From Gordonia sp. UBA5067 (lineage in GTDB: Bacteria; Actinomycetota; Actinomycetes; Mycobacteriales; Mycobacteriaceae), in contig NZ_DIAX01000085.1 in the NCBI RefSeq assembly GCF_002414845.1, positions 1,350 through 65,349 on the forward strand: a stretch of 64,000 nucleotides of DNA, given 5' to 3'. The notes beneath the pieces were generated by a model. That model worked only from the letters and a program-made list of their open reading frames with translations, made no database searches and was not told where the DNA came from. This document shows positions 1-8,534 of this stretch, in pieces. Both the position numbers and the translations under genes were made by a program. Position 1 is the first letter of the stretch; each line of letters begins with the position of its first letter.

Positions 1-27
1 CGCGCTACCAAGCTGCGCCATACCCCG
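1..27 (-). tRNA. tRNA-Pro, 5' half only (cut by window edge)
   Basis: Read on the minus strand, the first 27 bases give a tRNA acceptor strand beginning CGGGG, followed by a D-arm of the form GGCGCAGCTTGGTAGCGC. A 5' CGGGG together with this D-arm is typical of actinobacterial tRNA-Pro. The anticodon and 3' half lie outside the window, so the isoacceptor cannot be read. A possible -10 (TAAGCT, minus strand, 43-48) lies about 16 bases upstream of the mature 5' end. Confidence 0.8.
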
Positions 28-90
28 TGTCAAACCTGGATCAGCTTACCGCGTCGGATCGCCCGGGTGAAATCGGGTTCTCACCGGCGA

Positions 91-1569
91 TCACTGATAG
101 GACACGAACCACGGCGCCGGGCGCACCGCCATAGTCTGCTGCGGCGAGAACGTCGGCTGGTCTTCGGTGTAGAAGTTCTTCCAACCCATGTGAATGCCGG
201 GCTGCAAGCCGGTGGTAAGCCGATTCCACGTCGACATCTTGACCGGTGGCGTGCCATGCCCGTCGGCGTGGATCATCACCGCCAATTCCGGATTGCTCGT
301 GTTGATCTGGTCGCGATTGGCCAGCATGTCCGAGTCAAACTGGTGCAGCACAAACAGCTTCTGCGGCAGGTGGTTGTCGCGGACGAGCGCGGCCAGCCAA
401 TCCGAGACTTGGTTGACCTCCGCCGCCGCCACGGAGCCGATCTGCGTCAGATGCACTTGATTGGGCTTGAGCCGCCACTCTGAATCGAGGGCGAGCCCGA
501 CATGCGGGTACTTGAGCAGTTCGGTGTAGATCTTGGCCTGACTGAGGAAGTCCGAGCGACCCGGCTGCAGGTCCAGTGTGACGTAGACGCCAGCCTTCCC
601 CGCCTCGATCACCCACGGCAGGATCGCGCTGGGATCGATCACGTTGGTGTACTTGTTCCCGATGCCCGGCGACGCCGACGCCACCGTCACGATAATCTCG
701 AACGCTCCGATCACCTTCTCCTTGCTGAACGGCTGATAGCTCGCCGCCAGTCGTTGAGCGCGGGCGATCGACTGCGAAAGGTTTTGCCGGCCCAATGGGC
801 CCAGCGCCGGCGAACCCGGCGATCCGTACAGCGCGACCATCCGCCGACCGGGGAACACCGTGTAGCCCCCACCGGGCAGCTCCGGTAGCGTGCGCGCCGC
901 ATCGATGCGAGAGGTGAGCAGTTTCGGCGTACCGAACTGCCCGCCGATGCCGATCACCCGGGCACCCGGGTGTCGCTTGACGAAATCGATGGCGTCGCCG
1001 CTGGCCCGCAGATCATTGCTGCTGACGACGATTCCGGTCGCACCGGCAGCGGACGCGGTCGCTACGGCGGCGGCGCTTCCCGGGCCCCCGGAGATCAGGA
1101 CGAGCGTTGGTTCGGCGATGGCGGCCGACGCCGGGCCGGCGCGCCCCGCTAGGCCTGCGACCGCGATGCCGACGTCGGGGATCGTGGCCGGGTCGACCGC
1201 TTCGGCGGTGCCCGCACCGAGGCGGGCCAGTTCGCGTTTAACCGGGTCGATCGATGTCGGGCCCACGTCCAAGAGTGGGACACGGCGCTTCACCGCTGCT
1301 TCCGCACTGCGCGCGACCACCTCGGGCGGCGCATCGTCGCGAATCAGGACCACCGACCGCGACGTCGGGAACATCGCGCGACTCGTGATGATCGCGTCCG
1401 GTTCGTTCGGATTGCCCAACACGCTCGAGTGCTGCTGCACGTCCCCCAGATCCGTCCCTCGCGCCGGCGAATCGCCAACCAGCACCCACGCTGCGACGAG
1501 CATCGCGACGACACCCGACACACCGCCCGCAAGCAGCAGGTGTCGTCGATCAGTCAACGTTGGCCACAC
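91..1569 (-). CDS. Secreted/membrane-anchored protein with cell-wall-binding-repeat-like region, unknown function
   Basis: 492 residues. One N-terminal membrane segment (about 13-33) follows a short basic start (DRRH), so the protein is exported or anchored by its N terminus. Residues about 50-220 alternate short Val/Ile-rich strands with phrases such as LISGGPGS and VIGIGG, resembling the putative cell-wall-binding repeat 2 fold. The C-terminal half contains VYVTLDLQPG and VGLALDSEWR, which look like strand ends of a TIM-barrel, hydrolase-like domain. I see no proven catalytic pair. The start is GTG at 1569 without a good ribosome site, so an alternative start a few codons downstream is possible. 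It lies 23 bp after the membrane protein at 1593-2066, probably in one operon. The function is inference only. Confidence 0.7.
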   Translation of the reverse strand: MWPTLTDRRHLLLAGGVSGVVAMLVAAWVLVGDSPARGTDLGDVQQHSSVLGNPNEPDAIITSRAMFPTSRSVVLIRDDAPPEVVARSAEAAVKRRVPLLDVGPTSIDPVKRELARLGAGTAEAVDPATIPDVGIAVAGLAGRAGPASAAIAEPTLVLISGGPGSAAAVATASAAGATGIVVSSNDLRASGDAIDFVKRHPGARVIGIGGQFGTPKLLTSRIDAARTLPELPGGGYTVFPGRRMVALYGSPGSPALGPLGRQNLSQSIARAQRLAASYQPFSKEKVIGAFEIIVTVASASPGIGNKYTNVIDPSAILPWVIEAGKAGVYVTLDLQPGRSDFLSQAKIYTELLKYPHVGLALDSEWRLKPNQVHLTQIGSVAAAEVNQVSDWLAALVRDNHLPQKLFVLHQFDSDMLANRDQINTSNPELAVMIHADGHGTPPVKMSTWNRLTTGLQPGIHMGWKNFYTEDQPTFSPQQTMAVRPAPWFVSYQ

Positions 1570-1592
1570 AGCGCGATCAGACTCCCGGGGTG

Positions 1593-2066
1593 TCAGTCGT
1601 CGCCGTCGGCGTCTGCGTACGACTCGTCGAACGAAACACGGGGGGTGCTGACCGCGTGGTAGACCGCCCAGGCCGCATACCCGAGCGCAGCGATGCCAAA
1701 TCCCGCGGCGAGGACGGCGGCGATAACCTTCGCCGTGGTCGCGGTGAAGCCGTCCAGCGGTGCGAGTGTCACCGCCAGCCCCAAGGACAGGGCGAGGCCG
1801 AGCAGTGAGAATGCTGCGGCCCGAACCTTTGGACCCACCACCGACACATAGAACAACCGGCGATAGATCGCGGTTTCAAACTCTTCAACGGCCGCCAGTC
1901 GAACGGCGTCGTCGCCCGCGGCGTCGCGCAGGTCGCGCGATAGCGACGCATCGCGGGCCAATGCGGTGGACTCACGCCGTCGGTACGCGACGAAGGCCAC
2001 GAGGGCGAGCGTCACCGCCACCAGCAGCACCGGCAATCCACCCGAGAAAAGATTTGCTTCCTTCAC
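1593..2066 (-). CDS. Small membrane protein, unknown function
   Basis: 157 residues with three hydrophobic segments (about 10-27, 82-103 and 110-135). A charged, soluble loop (residues 28-75, rich in Arg/Asp/Glu) lies between the first and second. The C-terminal tail is acidic (DADGDD). I do not recognise a family. The GTG start at 2066 is preceded by TACCGT eight bases upstream, which fits a leaderless transcript. The downstream gene at 91-1569 starts 23 bp after this stop, so the two are probably co-transcribed and may act together at the membrane. Confidence 0.7.
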   Translation of the reverse strand: MKEANLFSGGLPVLLVAVTLALVAFVAYRRRESTALARDASLSRDLRDAAGDDAVRLAAVEEFETAIYRRLFYVSVVGPKVRAAAFSLLGLALSLGLAVTLAPLDGFTATTAKVIAAVLAAGFGIAALGYAAWAVYHAVSTPRVSFDESYADADGDD

Positions 2067-2122
2067 GAGTGATCACGGTACCGCAGGCGGGTTCACCCGC
2101 CCGCGGCCGATCGAGATGCGGC

Positions 2123-2554
2123 TCACACCGTGGCGGTCACGGTATGCGCGATGTTGCCTTTCGTCGCCTTCGAATACGGGCAGAAGCCGTGTGCGGCCTG
2201 GGCGATTTCATCAGCCTTCGCCTGGTTCATTCCCGGTAGCGAAACGGCGATGTCGGCGACCAGCCCGAATCCGTTGTCCACGAGATCTTTACCGATCCCG
2301 GCGGTCACCGTGACCGTCGCGTCGTCAGGAATGGCGACGCCTGCATTCTTGGCGACCAGGCGCAGCGCGCCCAGAAAACAGGCCGCATATCCGGCCGAGA
2401 ACAGCTCTTCGGGGTTCGCGCCCCTTCCGCTTCCGCCGAGCTCGACTGGCGGCTGCAGATCCAGCTTGACCCGCCCGGGCCCGGACTCAACGTGGCCGTC
2501 CCGGCCACCGCCGGTGGCGGTCGACGATACGCGGTAAGCAACCTCAACACTCAT
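2123..2554 (-). CDS. ohr: Organic hydroperoxide resistance protein (Ohr, OsmC family)
   Basis: 143 residues, the normal Ohr length. Ohr reduces organic (fatty-acid) hydroperoxides in the cytoplasm with a reactive cysteine pair recycled by lipoylated proteins. Both cysteines are visible: Cys59 in SAGYAACFLGAL and Cys125 in HGFCPYSKAT, which is the Ohr-type ending rather than the OsmC-type. Arg18 and Glu50 are placed as the family's active-site Arg and Glu. The start has a strong GGAGG eight bases upstream. I see no ohrR regulator next to it. The neighbour upstream on the same strand (2608-3303) is a membrane protein 53 bp away. Confidence 0.93.
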   Translation of the reverse strand: MSVEVAYRVSSTATGGGRDGHVESGPGRVKLDLQPPVELGGSGRGANPEELFSAGYAACFLGALRLVAKNAGVAIPDDATVTVTAGIGKDLVDNGFGLVADIAVSLPGMNQAKADEIAQAAHGFCPYSKATKGNIAHTVTATV

Positions 2555-2607
2555 TCTTCATTCCTCCATTTTTTAGTGGGCCCATCTGCCGCGAACCGGC
2601 GTGTCGA

Positions 2608-3303
2608 TCACGCTCTGCCACCGTCGGATCGCAGCAATTTGCCGGCGCGCAGCGCGCGCGGCGCCGGCAGCCACCTGCCGACTGCGGGTCGCAGCGTGCA
2701 CAGGGCCGCCAGCATCAGCGCACCGAACTGGATCCAGCCCACGATCACCATCGACGGTGCGTTGTCGGCGAACCGCAGTAGGTCCATTCCAGTGGGGATG
2801 CAGACCAGATTGATCAGCACCGCCGCCAGAAAGATGCTTCGGCTGTTGCGACTGTGGTGGACCGACACCCCCCGCAGCAGTAGGAACTGCACGACGAGGA
2901 GCGCGACGATCGCCATCAGCATGACCGGCGGAAGCAGGTGTGCGAGTCCGTGGAATCCGTCGGCCGGCATCGATGGGGGATTTGCCGCCTTGGTCGCCTT
3001 GGCTGCGGCTTCGGCGATGGCCCGTTCCATGTCGGTGCGGAGGCGCTCCTGCAGCGAACCAGAGATCGACCCCAGGTTGATCAGTAGAAACACCGCCGAG
3101 GCAAGGCCTGCAGCGGCCGCAATCCACCAGCACACCCACGCGTCGCGAACGAGGGCCGCCGGCGGCGGCCCGGCCGGCTCGTCACGGGTCGGGTACGCGA
3201 CATGGGACTCGGCCGAGGTGCGGGTCAGTTCCGCCATATCCATCTCGTCCAGCTCAGCTTGGCTGGGGATCGGATCGCGATCATCGTCGTGGGGAACTGT
3301 CAT
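2608..3303 (-). CDS. Four-helix membrane protein, unknown function
   Basis: 231 residues from the ATG at 3303. The upstream ATG at 3333 would add ten residues but has no ribosome site. The N-terminal 50 residues are acidic and cytosolic. Four hydrophobic segments follow (about 58-77, 124-145, 158-177 and 185-203), with a charged helical loop between the first two that is rich in Ala/Lys/Glu. The C terminus is basic. No family is recognised. It is divergent from the membrane protein at 3363, and the 59-bp gap must hold both promoters. A CAGTAT hexamer seven bases before the chosen ATG would allow a leaderless transcript. Confidence 0.65.
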   Translation of the reverse strand: MTVPHDDDRDPIPSQAELDEMDMAELTRTSAESHVAYPTRDEPAGPPPAALVRDAWVCWWIAAAAGLASAVFLLINLGSISGSLQERLRTDMERAIAEAAAKATKAANPPSMPADGFHGLAHLLPPVMLMAIVALLVVQFLLLRGVSVHHSRNSRSIFLAAVLINLVCIPTGMDLLRFADNAPSMVIVGWIQFGALMLAALCTLRPAVGRWLPAPRALRAGKLLRSDGGRA

Positions 3304-3349
3304 GCCTTCGATACTGCCACCGACCGCGTCCATAGGGATGACGACGGAC

Positions 3350-3355
3350 TATCCT
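3350..3355 (+). promoter_or_regulatory. -10 element for leaderless transcript of 3363 gene
   Basis: TATCCT is followed by exactly seven bases and then ATG. In actinobacteria this spacing places the transcription start on the A of the start codon. Confidence 0.5.
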
Positions 3356-3362
3356 TAGCCAC

Positions 3363-3878
3363 ATGGACGCCTCCATCCCGATTGTCGGCCGTGTACGCGG
3401 CGCGGCGGCGGGAACACTGTGCGCTGGGGCCGCTCTGCCCGCCCACAGCCTCGGCGGCGGCGAACTGCCCTCGTCGGGGACCCTGATCGTGCTGGCCGCA
3501 TTCGGCGCGACCATCGGGGCAGTCGTCGCCCGATCATCGGGGCGACTTCCCGGGCTCATCGCTGCGTTGTGGGTCGGCCAGCTCGTCGGACACCTCCTCC
3601 TCGGTGCGATGGCGGGCCACGGCACCCCTTGGTCGACCGCCATGCTGGCCAGCCATACCGTCGCCGCCGTCGTCGTCGGTGTGTGTCTGTGGTTCGGCGA
3701 GCACCTCGTCGCGCTGCTCGCCTCCTCGGTCCGGCGATGGCTGGTCCGCACGTCGCCGCACGCTCCTGCCGAACAGCGAATCACACCACGGATCTGGTCC
3801 GACAGTGCCGACCATCCCCAGTTCCTCATCGGATCGCGTGCGCCCACCCGGGGTCCCCCGGTCGCTCTCGCCCGCTAG
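3363..3878 (+). CDS. Membrane protein upstream of copper chaperone and DyP peroxidase
   Basis: 171 residues. Four hydrophobic segments occupy about residues 10-28, 39-58, 62-83 and 92-112, followed by a basic, disordered C-terminal tail of about 55 residues rich in Pro/Arg. Several histidines sit at segment ends (AHS, GHLL, GHGTP, SHTV), a pattern compatible with metal contact but not proof of it. The leaderless -10 TATCCT supports the start. It is followed after 87 bp by a PCu(A)C chaperone and then a Tat-exported DyP peroxidase, so a role in copper or metal handling at the envelope is a reasonable guess from position alone. Confidence 0.65.
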   Translation: MDASIPIVGRVRGAAAGTLCAGAALPAHSLGGGELPSSGTLIVLAAFGATIGAVVARSSGRLPGLIAALWVGQLVGHLLLGAMAGHGTPWSTAMLASHTVAAVVVGVCLWFGEHLVALLASSVRRWLVRTSPHAPAEQRITPRIWSDSADHPQFLIGSRAPTRGPPVALAR

Positions 3879-3903
3879 TCCAAATCCGTAGACTCCCTAG
3901 TCG

Positions 3904-3925
3904 GCCGCTCCTGTATGGGAGCGGC
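3904..3925 (+). terminator. Stem-loop between membrane protein and PCu(A)C gene
   Basis: A perfect 8-bp inverted repeat (GCCGCTCC / GGAGCGGC) with a six-base loop. There is no T-run, so it could be a weak terminator, an mRNA-stabilising hairpin, or part of a leader. A possible -10 (TAGACT, 3891-3896) just upstream would put it at the very 5' end of the copper chaperone mRNA. Confidence 0.4.
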
Positions 3926-3965
3926 TCGCTGCCACACCCTTCACCCCACTGAAAGCGAGTTCGTC

Positions 3966-4466
3966 ATGTCGATCACCACCACCCGCCCGAGCCGTCGACG
4001 TCGCGTCGCCACCGCATTGTTCGCCGCCGTCGCCACCGCGGGCCTCCTCGCCGGCTGCGGCGACAAGGCCTCGGAGTCCGCCCCGCTGACCGTCACCGAC
4101 CAGTGGGTCAAGGCCGCACCCTCGGGGATGACCGCGGCGTTCGGGACACTGACCAATAAGGGCTCCGCCCCCGTGCACATCGTGTCGGCCTCGTCGCCGG
4201 CGGCCGGGCGCACCGAGATCCATGAGGTTGTGCCGGTCAACGGTGCGATGCAGATGCGACAGAAGCCGGGCGGGCTGGTCATTCCGGCGGGCGGTTCGCT
4301 GACCCTCAAGCCCGGCGGCGACCACATCATGCTGTTCGACCTCCCGGCCGCGATCACCGCGGGCCAAGAAGTGAAGGTCACGCTGGTGCTGGCTGACAAG
4401 TCCACCGTCGAGTTCACCGCGCAGGCCCGCGACTTCCCCGGGGCGAATGAAAAATACGGCCACTGA
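3966..4466 (+). CDS. PCu(A)C-family periplasmic copper chaperone lipoprotein
   Basis: 166 residues from the ATG at 3966 (AAAGCGAG lies upstream). An upstream in-frame ATG at 3915 would put 17 residues in front of the signal peptide and is unlikely. The basic N terminus, hydrophobic stretch and LLAGC31 lipobox predict a lipoprotein. The mature part is a PCu(A)C/DUF461 cupredoxin-like domain. The Cu(I) ligands of the family can be picked out: His86, Met97, His120 and Met122 (DHIML). The family delivers copper outside the membrane, for example to cytochrome oxidase. It overlaps the start of the DyP peroxidase gene, so the two are translated together, as in actinobacterial copper-chaperone/DyP loci. 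Confidence 0.9.
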   Translation: MSITTTRPSRRRRVATALFAAVATAGLLAGCGDKASESAPLTVTDQWVKAAPSGMTAAFGTLTNKGSAPVHIVSASSPAAGRTEIHEVVPVNGAMQMRQKPGGLVIPAGGSLTLKPGGDHIMLFDLPAAITAGQEVKVTLVLADKSTVEFTAQARDFPGANEKYGH

Positions 4467-5664
4467 CGTGCCCGATTCACCCTCTGCTCGACTGTCGCTG
4501 AGCCGGCGGCGTCTCCTCACCGGGAGCGCCGCCGTGCTCGGCGCGGCCGGTATCGGTGCCGCCGCGGCGACCGCGGCAACCCGGTCGGAGGCAACGGCAC
4601 CGACGGTCCCCTTCTTCGGCCCACACCAGGCCGGGATCACCACGCCGCCGCAAGCCCACGCCCACTACATCGCCCTGGACCTTCGGCCCGGCGCCGGGGC
4701 CGATGAGGCGGTCGCACTGCTCAAACTATGGACCACCGACGGTGCGCGCCTGACCGCCGGTACGTCCGCACTGGCCGATACCGAACCCGAACTGGCCCAG
4801 GCCCCGGCGCGATTGACGATGACGGTCGGATTCGGCCCCACCTTCTTCGACCGGGTCGGACAGTCCGGGCGGCGCCCGCCATCGGTGAGGCAACTGCCGC
4901 ACTTCCAGATCGACCGCCTCGAGGAGCGCTGGACCGGCGGTGACCTGCTACTCCGCGTCGCCAGTGATGATCCGGTGACGGCCGCGCACGCGGTGCGCGT
5001 CCTGCTCAAGAATGTCCGCACACTCGCCACCATTCGCTGGACCCAGCGCGGATTCCGGAATGCGGTCGGCACGCACGCGCCGGGCCAGACGATGAGGAAT
5101 CTGATGGGCAACCTCGACGGCACCGTTAACCCCACCCCGGGGGCCGACGTCGACGGTGTCGTGTGGGCCGACGGCAGCGGCCAGCAGTGGTTCGCCGGTG
5201 GCACGACCATGGTGGTGCGCCGGATCGCGATGCTGCTCGACACCTGGGACGAGCTCGACCCGGATGCGCGGGACTTGACGATGGGCCGCCGTCAGGACAG
5301 TGGCGCCCCGCTGACCGGGACGCTCGAGCACGACGTGCCGGACTTCACGCGCACACGCGACGGCATCCCGATCATCCCGGCCAATTCGCACATAGCGCGC
5401 GCCCACGCCCGCACGCCGGCCGAACGATTTCTGCGGCAGGCCTACAACTACGACGACCCACCACCAGCGGGTACGACGACGAACGCCGGCCTGATCTTCG
5501 TGACCTACCAGCGCGACATCGATACCCAGTTCCTCCCGGTGCAGCGCCGCCTGGCGCAGGCCGATGCGCTCAACACGTGGACGAGGCCGATCGGCTCGGC
5601 GGTCTTCGCGATCCCGCCGGGGGTACACGACGGCCAGTTCCTCGGCCAGGGGCTATTCGAGTAG
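4447..5664 (+). CDS. Tat-exported DyP-type heme peroxidase
   Basis: 405 residues from the ATG at 4447, which overlaps the previous gene by 20 bp. A GTG at 4468, directly after that gene's stop, is an alternative start. The N terminus has a twin-arginine signal (LSRRRLLTGS) followed by an Ala-rich hydrophobic region, so the enzyme is exported folded with its heme. The DyP signature GNLDGT (GxxDG, distal catalytic Asp) lies near residue 223, and the proximal heme His falls in ANSHIARAHAR near residue 315. DyP peroxidases oxidise dyes and phenolics with H2O2; EfeB-type members have been linked to heme or iron handling. Pairing with PCu(A)C resembles the Streptomyces DtpA copper locus. The substrate here is unknown. 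Confidence 0.92.
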   Translation: MKNTATDVPDSPSARLSLSRRRLLTGSAAVLGAAGIGAAAATAATRSEATAPTVPFFGPHQAGITTPPQAHAHYIALDLRPGAGADEAVALLKLWTTDGARLTAGTSALADTEPELAQAPARLTMTVGFGPTFFDRVGQSGRRPPSVRQLPHFQIDRLEERWTGGDLLLRVASDDPVTAAHAVRVLLKNVRTLATIRWTQRGFRNAVGTHAPGQTMRNLMGNLDGTVNPTPGADVDGVVWADGSGQQWFAGGTTMVVRRIAMLLDTWDELDPDARDLTMGRRQDSGAPLTGTLEHDVPDFTRTRDGIPIIPANSHIARAHARTPAERFLRQAYNYDDPPPAGTTTNAGLIFVTYQRDIDTQFLPVQRRLAQADALNTWTRPIGSAVFAIPPGVHDGQFLGQGLFE

Positions 5665-5675
5665 CAGGAGCCCGG

Positions 5676-7109
5676 TCAGCCGCGAGTGATGCGGAGTATC
5701 CGTCCGGCGGTCGCCTGCCACATCGTCCCATCCGGCCCGATGGTGCCGGTCAGCTCCAACGGCTCGTCAAGCGGGGCCACTCCCACCGGAACCGTCACCG
5801 CCCGGCGGCCGGTGCGGAAGTCCGAGCCGATGAGGTATACCGGACCGAGCTGTTGCGGCCCCGGCCCCAGCGGTCCATATCCAAGCGCATAGACCAGGCC
5901 GTCGCCACGCGCCAGCCGGGGCAGCGTCGCGATTCGATCGTTGTTCTCCCATACCCGACGACATCCCGCAGCAGTGACGTCGACCCGCGTCGAGCCGCCG
6001 GAGAACACCGCCGACGGCGGCCGGGCCGGGCCGGTTTGTGCCTGTGGCGGGTATTGGTAGCCATAGGTGCTCGGGATGACGAGGGCATTGCCAAGGGCAA
6101 GGATCGAGTTCTCTGTGCCCGGGCCGCTGCGTCCGAAGGCAGGCATCCGGCAGATCAAGCCGCCGTCGTCGCTGCGGTAGACCAGCAGGTGCGGGACCCG
6201 GTCGGCGTTGTCAACGATGGCCACCCATCGGTCTCCGTCCGGCCCGAAGTAGGTCGGCGTGGTGCCCGATCCCCAGGTCAGCTGCCCCGGTTTGCGGGCC
6301 GACCCACGATCGTAGGCCCGACGCCAACGCGGGTACGGCCGACCATCGGGCCCGGCGACCATTTCGTACAGCGCATGGGTGGTCAATACTGATACCCCCG
6401 TGGGCCGCACCGACAACCCGTTGCCGAGTTGCTCGCCGCGCGGCAGTCGCATCGACGCGATGCGGGGCTTCCCCTGCACCGTCGACACTGTGCCGACGAC
6501 CCCGTTGGTGCTGACGAACCAGATACGGCCTGCAAAGTCTGGGGCGAGCCCGGTGATGGCGTCGCCGGCTGCCAGGTGGCCCGCGAGCGAGATCCGCTGG
6601 TCGACGAAGAGTCGCGGCGCCCGAATCCCGCCACGGTGGCCCACGCGCACGATGGCTCCCGAACCGTCGGCAACGACGACTCGACCCGCCGCGTCGAGGT
6701 ATCCGTAGACACCGCCGAGTACCCCGCCCTTGCTCAGCGGCAGTCGGGCCAGCACCGCCGCGGTGCGCGGGTGGAGCAGTGTCACCGTCGGGACCGCGAC
6801 ACCGCCAGGGCCGACGAACTGGGTGCACAGTGACAGTGGGATGCCGTCCCAGCCGAGGAAGGTCGTCGCACACGCCCCACCCGGCACCGTCGATGCGGCC
6901 AGTCGTGCCCGGCGACCGGGGCCCCGATACGGCGTCGAGTCGGTCGACGCCAAGTCGCCGTGCATCAGTGAGGTACCGGCCGGCCCGACATCAACTCCGA
7001 TCGCCGCCGGGGAATTCGGCTGGGGCGCGGCAGCGGCGTCGGTGCTCGGTGCTAGCAGACCGCTCGCACCGAGAAGTGCGACCGCACCGGCCGCCAATAA
7101 GATCCGCAT
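5676..7109 (-). CDS. Secreted beta-propeller-like protein, unknown function
   Basis: 477 residues with a cleavable signal peptide (MRILLAAGAVALLG, then Ala-rich to about residue 28). The mature protein has repeated short strand phrases (GRVVVADGSGAIVRV, GRIWFVSTNGVVGTV, DRWVAIVDNADRV, GTMWQATAGRILRI) at intervals typical of a beta-propeller. Six Cys residues in the mature part could form disulfides. I recognise no enzyme motif. It lies 16 bp downstream of the secreted lipase gene, so the two are probably expressed together and both act outside the cytoplasm. Confidence 0.7.
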   Translation of the reverse strand: MRILLAAGAVALLGASGLLAPSTDAAAAPQPNSPAAIGVDVGPAGTSLMHGDLASTDSTPYRGPGRRARLAASTVPGGACATTFLGWDGIPLSLCTQFVGPGGVAVPTVTLLHPRTAAVLARLPLSKGGVLGGVYGYLDAAGRVVVADGSGAIVRVGHRGGIRAPRLFVDQRISLAGHLAAGDAITGLAPDFAGRIWFVSTNGVVGTVSTVQGKPRIASMRLPRGEQLGNGLSVRPTGVSVLTTHALYEMVAGPDGRPYPRWRRAYDRGSARKPGQLTWGSGTTPTYFGPDGDRWVAIVDNADRVPHLLVYRSDDGGLICRMPAFGRSGPGTENSILALGNALVIPSTYGYQYPPQAQTGPARPPSAVFSGGSTRVDVTAAGCRRVWENNDRIATLPRLARGDGLVYALGYGPLGPGPQQLGPVYLIGSDFRTGRRAVTVPVGVAPLDEPLELTGTIGPDGTMWQATAGRILRITRG

Positions 7110-7125
7110 GGTGCCAGTTGTTCGA

Positions 7126-8382
7126 TCAGTCTGCGAACGCCGACATCAGATAGCTCGTCGCCGGGATCAGGTTGGGCACCTTGGCCACCGCATGGGTGAT
7201 TCCGGTACCGGGCAGCAGGGGCGGCGTGCCGTCGTTCAGCAGCGACACCGCCACCCCCTTTCCGCGCCACTCGTCGTAGAGGCGTCGGGCGGCACTGTAG
7301 GGCACGAGGTCGTCGGCGGGTGCCGCTTCGATGAGGACCGGCGCCTTGGGTCGGCCGTTGCCGACTCGCTGGGCCGCAAGGGTCTTCTGCAATTCGGGGG
7401 TGCGCGCGATGAGCTGGCCCAGCGATTCGCCGCTCTGCGTCCACAGGTTGCTCCGCCGTGCGCCGTAGGCGAAGCCGGTGTCGGTGATGCACTGGTTGGC
7501 CACGGCGGCCAGCATAGTCGTGCCGGCCGCGTTCAGGTCGCGGTGGAAGGCTGCGCGCGCGTTGGGGTAGCGCACATTCAGACCGTTGATCAGGTAGCCG
7601 ATCGTGCCCGCGTCGTGCGTCCCGTCGACCTGGTTGATCGCGGCGATGACATCGACGAGCGGAGCGCCCGCGTGCACCGCCCGGACGTCGAGTTCGGGTG
7701 CGTAGTCAGGTGCGATCTCTGCGGCTGCGGCGGCCGCGCCCCCACCCTGCCCGTACCCGGAGAACCCGACCGGCGCAGTGCCGGGCGCATCGGCGAGTTT
7801 GAGGGCCGCCCGCGCCGCGTCGATCATCGCGTACCCCTGCTCCGCACGGTTGAGGTAGGTGGCGACGCCGGGGGTACCCATGCCGACGTAGTCGGGCACC
7901 GCCACGCGCACGCCGTTGTTGAGCAGAAGAAGCATTTCGGGGATGACGAAGTTCAATGCCAGGCTACCCTTGCTCGGATCGAAAGCGGCGGGCGTACCCA
8001 TCAGCTTCGATGGCGCGCACTGGTCGCCCTGACCGACGGTGCCCGGCCCGATGACCACGGTGGGACGCGGCCCGCCCCTGGTCCACGCGCCCAGCGGTTC
8101 GACGACGGTTCCGGTCGCGGCCACCGGATCCTTATCGGTGTAGCTCGTCATGTACATGATGCGCGTCGCCCGCCCGGGCAGCATCAGGGGCATCGATTGC
8201 GTGCGGACGAGGACGCCCGGCTGCGCCGCGGCCGGCCCCACCTTGTCCGGCGGCGTGTAGAAGTCCGCCGCGTCAGCGCGCGGCGCACCGCCGATCACTC
8301 CACCGACGGCGACCAGCGCAGCGATGATCGGCACCGCCATACGGAAAGGGCGACGCCGAAACCCGACACAACAGTGACGCAT
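7126..8382 (-). CDS. Secreted lipase (LIP/secretory lipase family)
   Basis: 418 residues with a basic N terminus and a signal peptide to about residue 38 (ADA-A). The alpha/beta-hydrolase nucleophile elbow reads GFSGYGQGG, with Ser near residue 201. The start of the fold (YMTSYTDKDPVAATGTVVEP) and the late APADDLVPY segment, which should hold the catalytic Asp, match the secretory lipase family of mycolic-acid bacteria. The C-terminal GTGITHAVAK supplies a likely catalytic His. The substrate is probably acylglycerols or other esters. The start at 8382 has TACTTT six bases upstream, so the transcript may be leaderless. An internal ATG at 8340 is an alternative. The propeller-like gene follows 16 bp downstream. 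Confidence 0.88.
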   Translation of the reverse strand: MRHCCVGFRRRPFRMAVPIIAALVAVGGVIGGAPRADAADFYTPPDKVGPAAAQPGVLVRTQSMPLMLPGRATRIMYMTSYTDKDPVAATGTVVEPLGAWTRGGPRPTVVIGPGTVGQGDQCAPSKLMGTPAAFDPSKGSLALNFVIPEMLLLLNNGVRVAVPDYVGMGTPGVATYLNRAEQGYAMIDAARAALKLADAPGTAPVGFSGYGQGGGAAAAAAEIAPDYAPELDVRAVHAGAPLVDVIAAINQVDGTHDAGTIGYLINGLNVRYPNARAAFHRDLNAAGTTMLAAVANQCITDTGFAYGARRSNLWTQSGESLGQLIARTPELQKTLAAQRVGNGRPKAPVLIEAAPADDLVPYSAARRLYDEWRGKGVAVSLLNDGTPPLLPGTGITHAVAKVPNLIPATSYLMSAFAD

Positions 8383-8388
8383 GAGGCC

Positions 8389-8394
8389 AAAGTA
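8389..8394 (-). promoter_or_regulatory. -10 element for leaderless lipase transcript
   Basis: On the minus strand TACTTT is followed by six bases and the ATG of the secreted lipase. Confidence 0.4.
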
Positions 8395-8534
8395 AACTGT
8401 GGTGCGCGGCGGCTTCCAGTGTCGTAGCGCTTTCGCAACCCGCTGTTGCCAGACTGCAACGATGCGCGGGGTCCGCGCGTTATCAGCGCGGGATCACCCG
8501 TCGCCGGACTTACTCTTTCCCGAATTGCCGCAGC

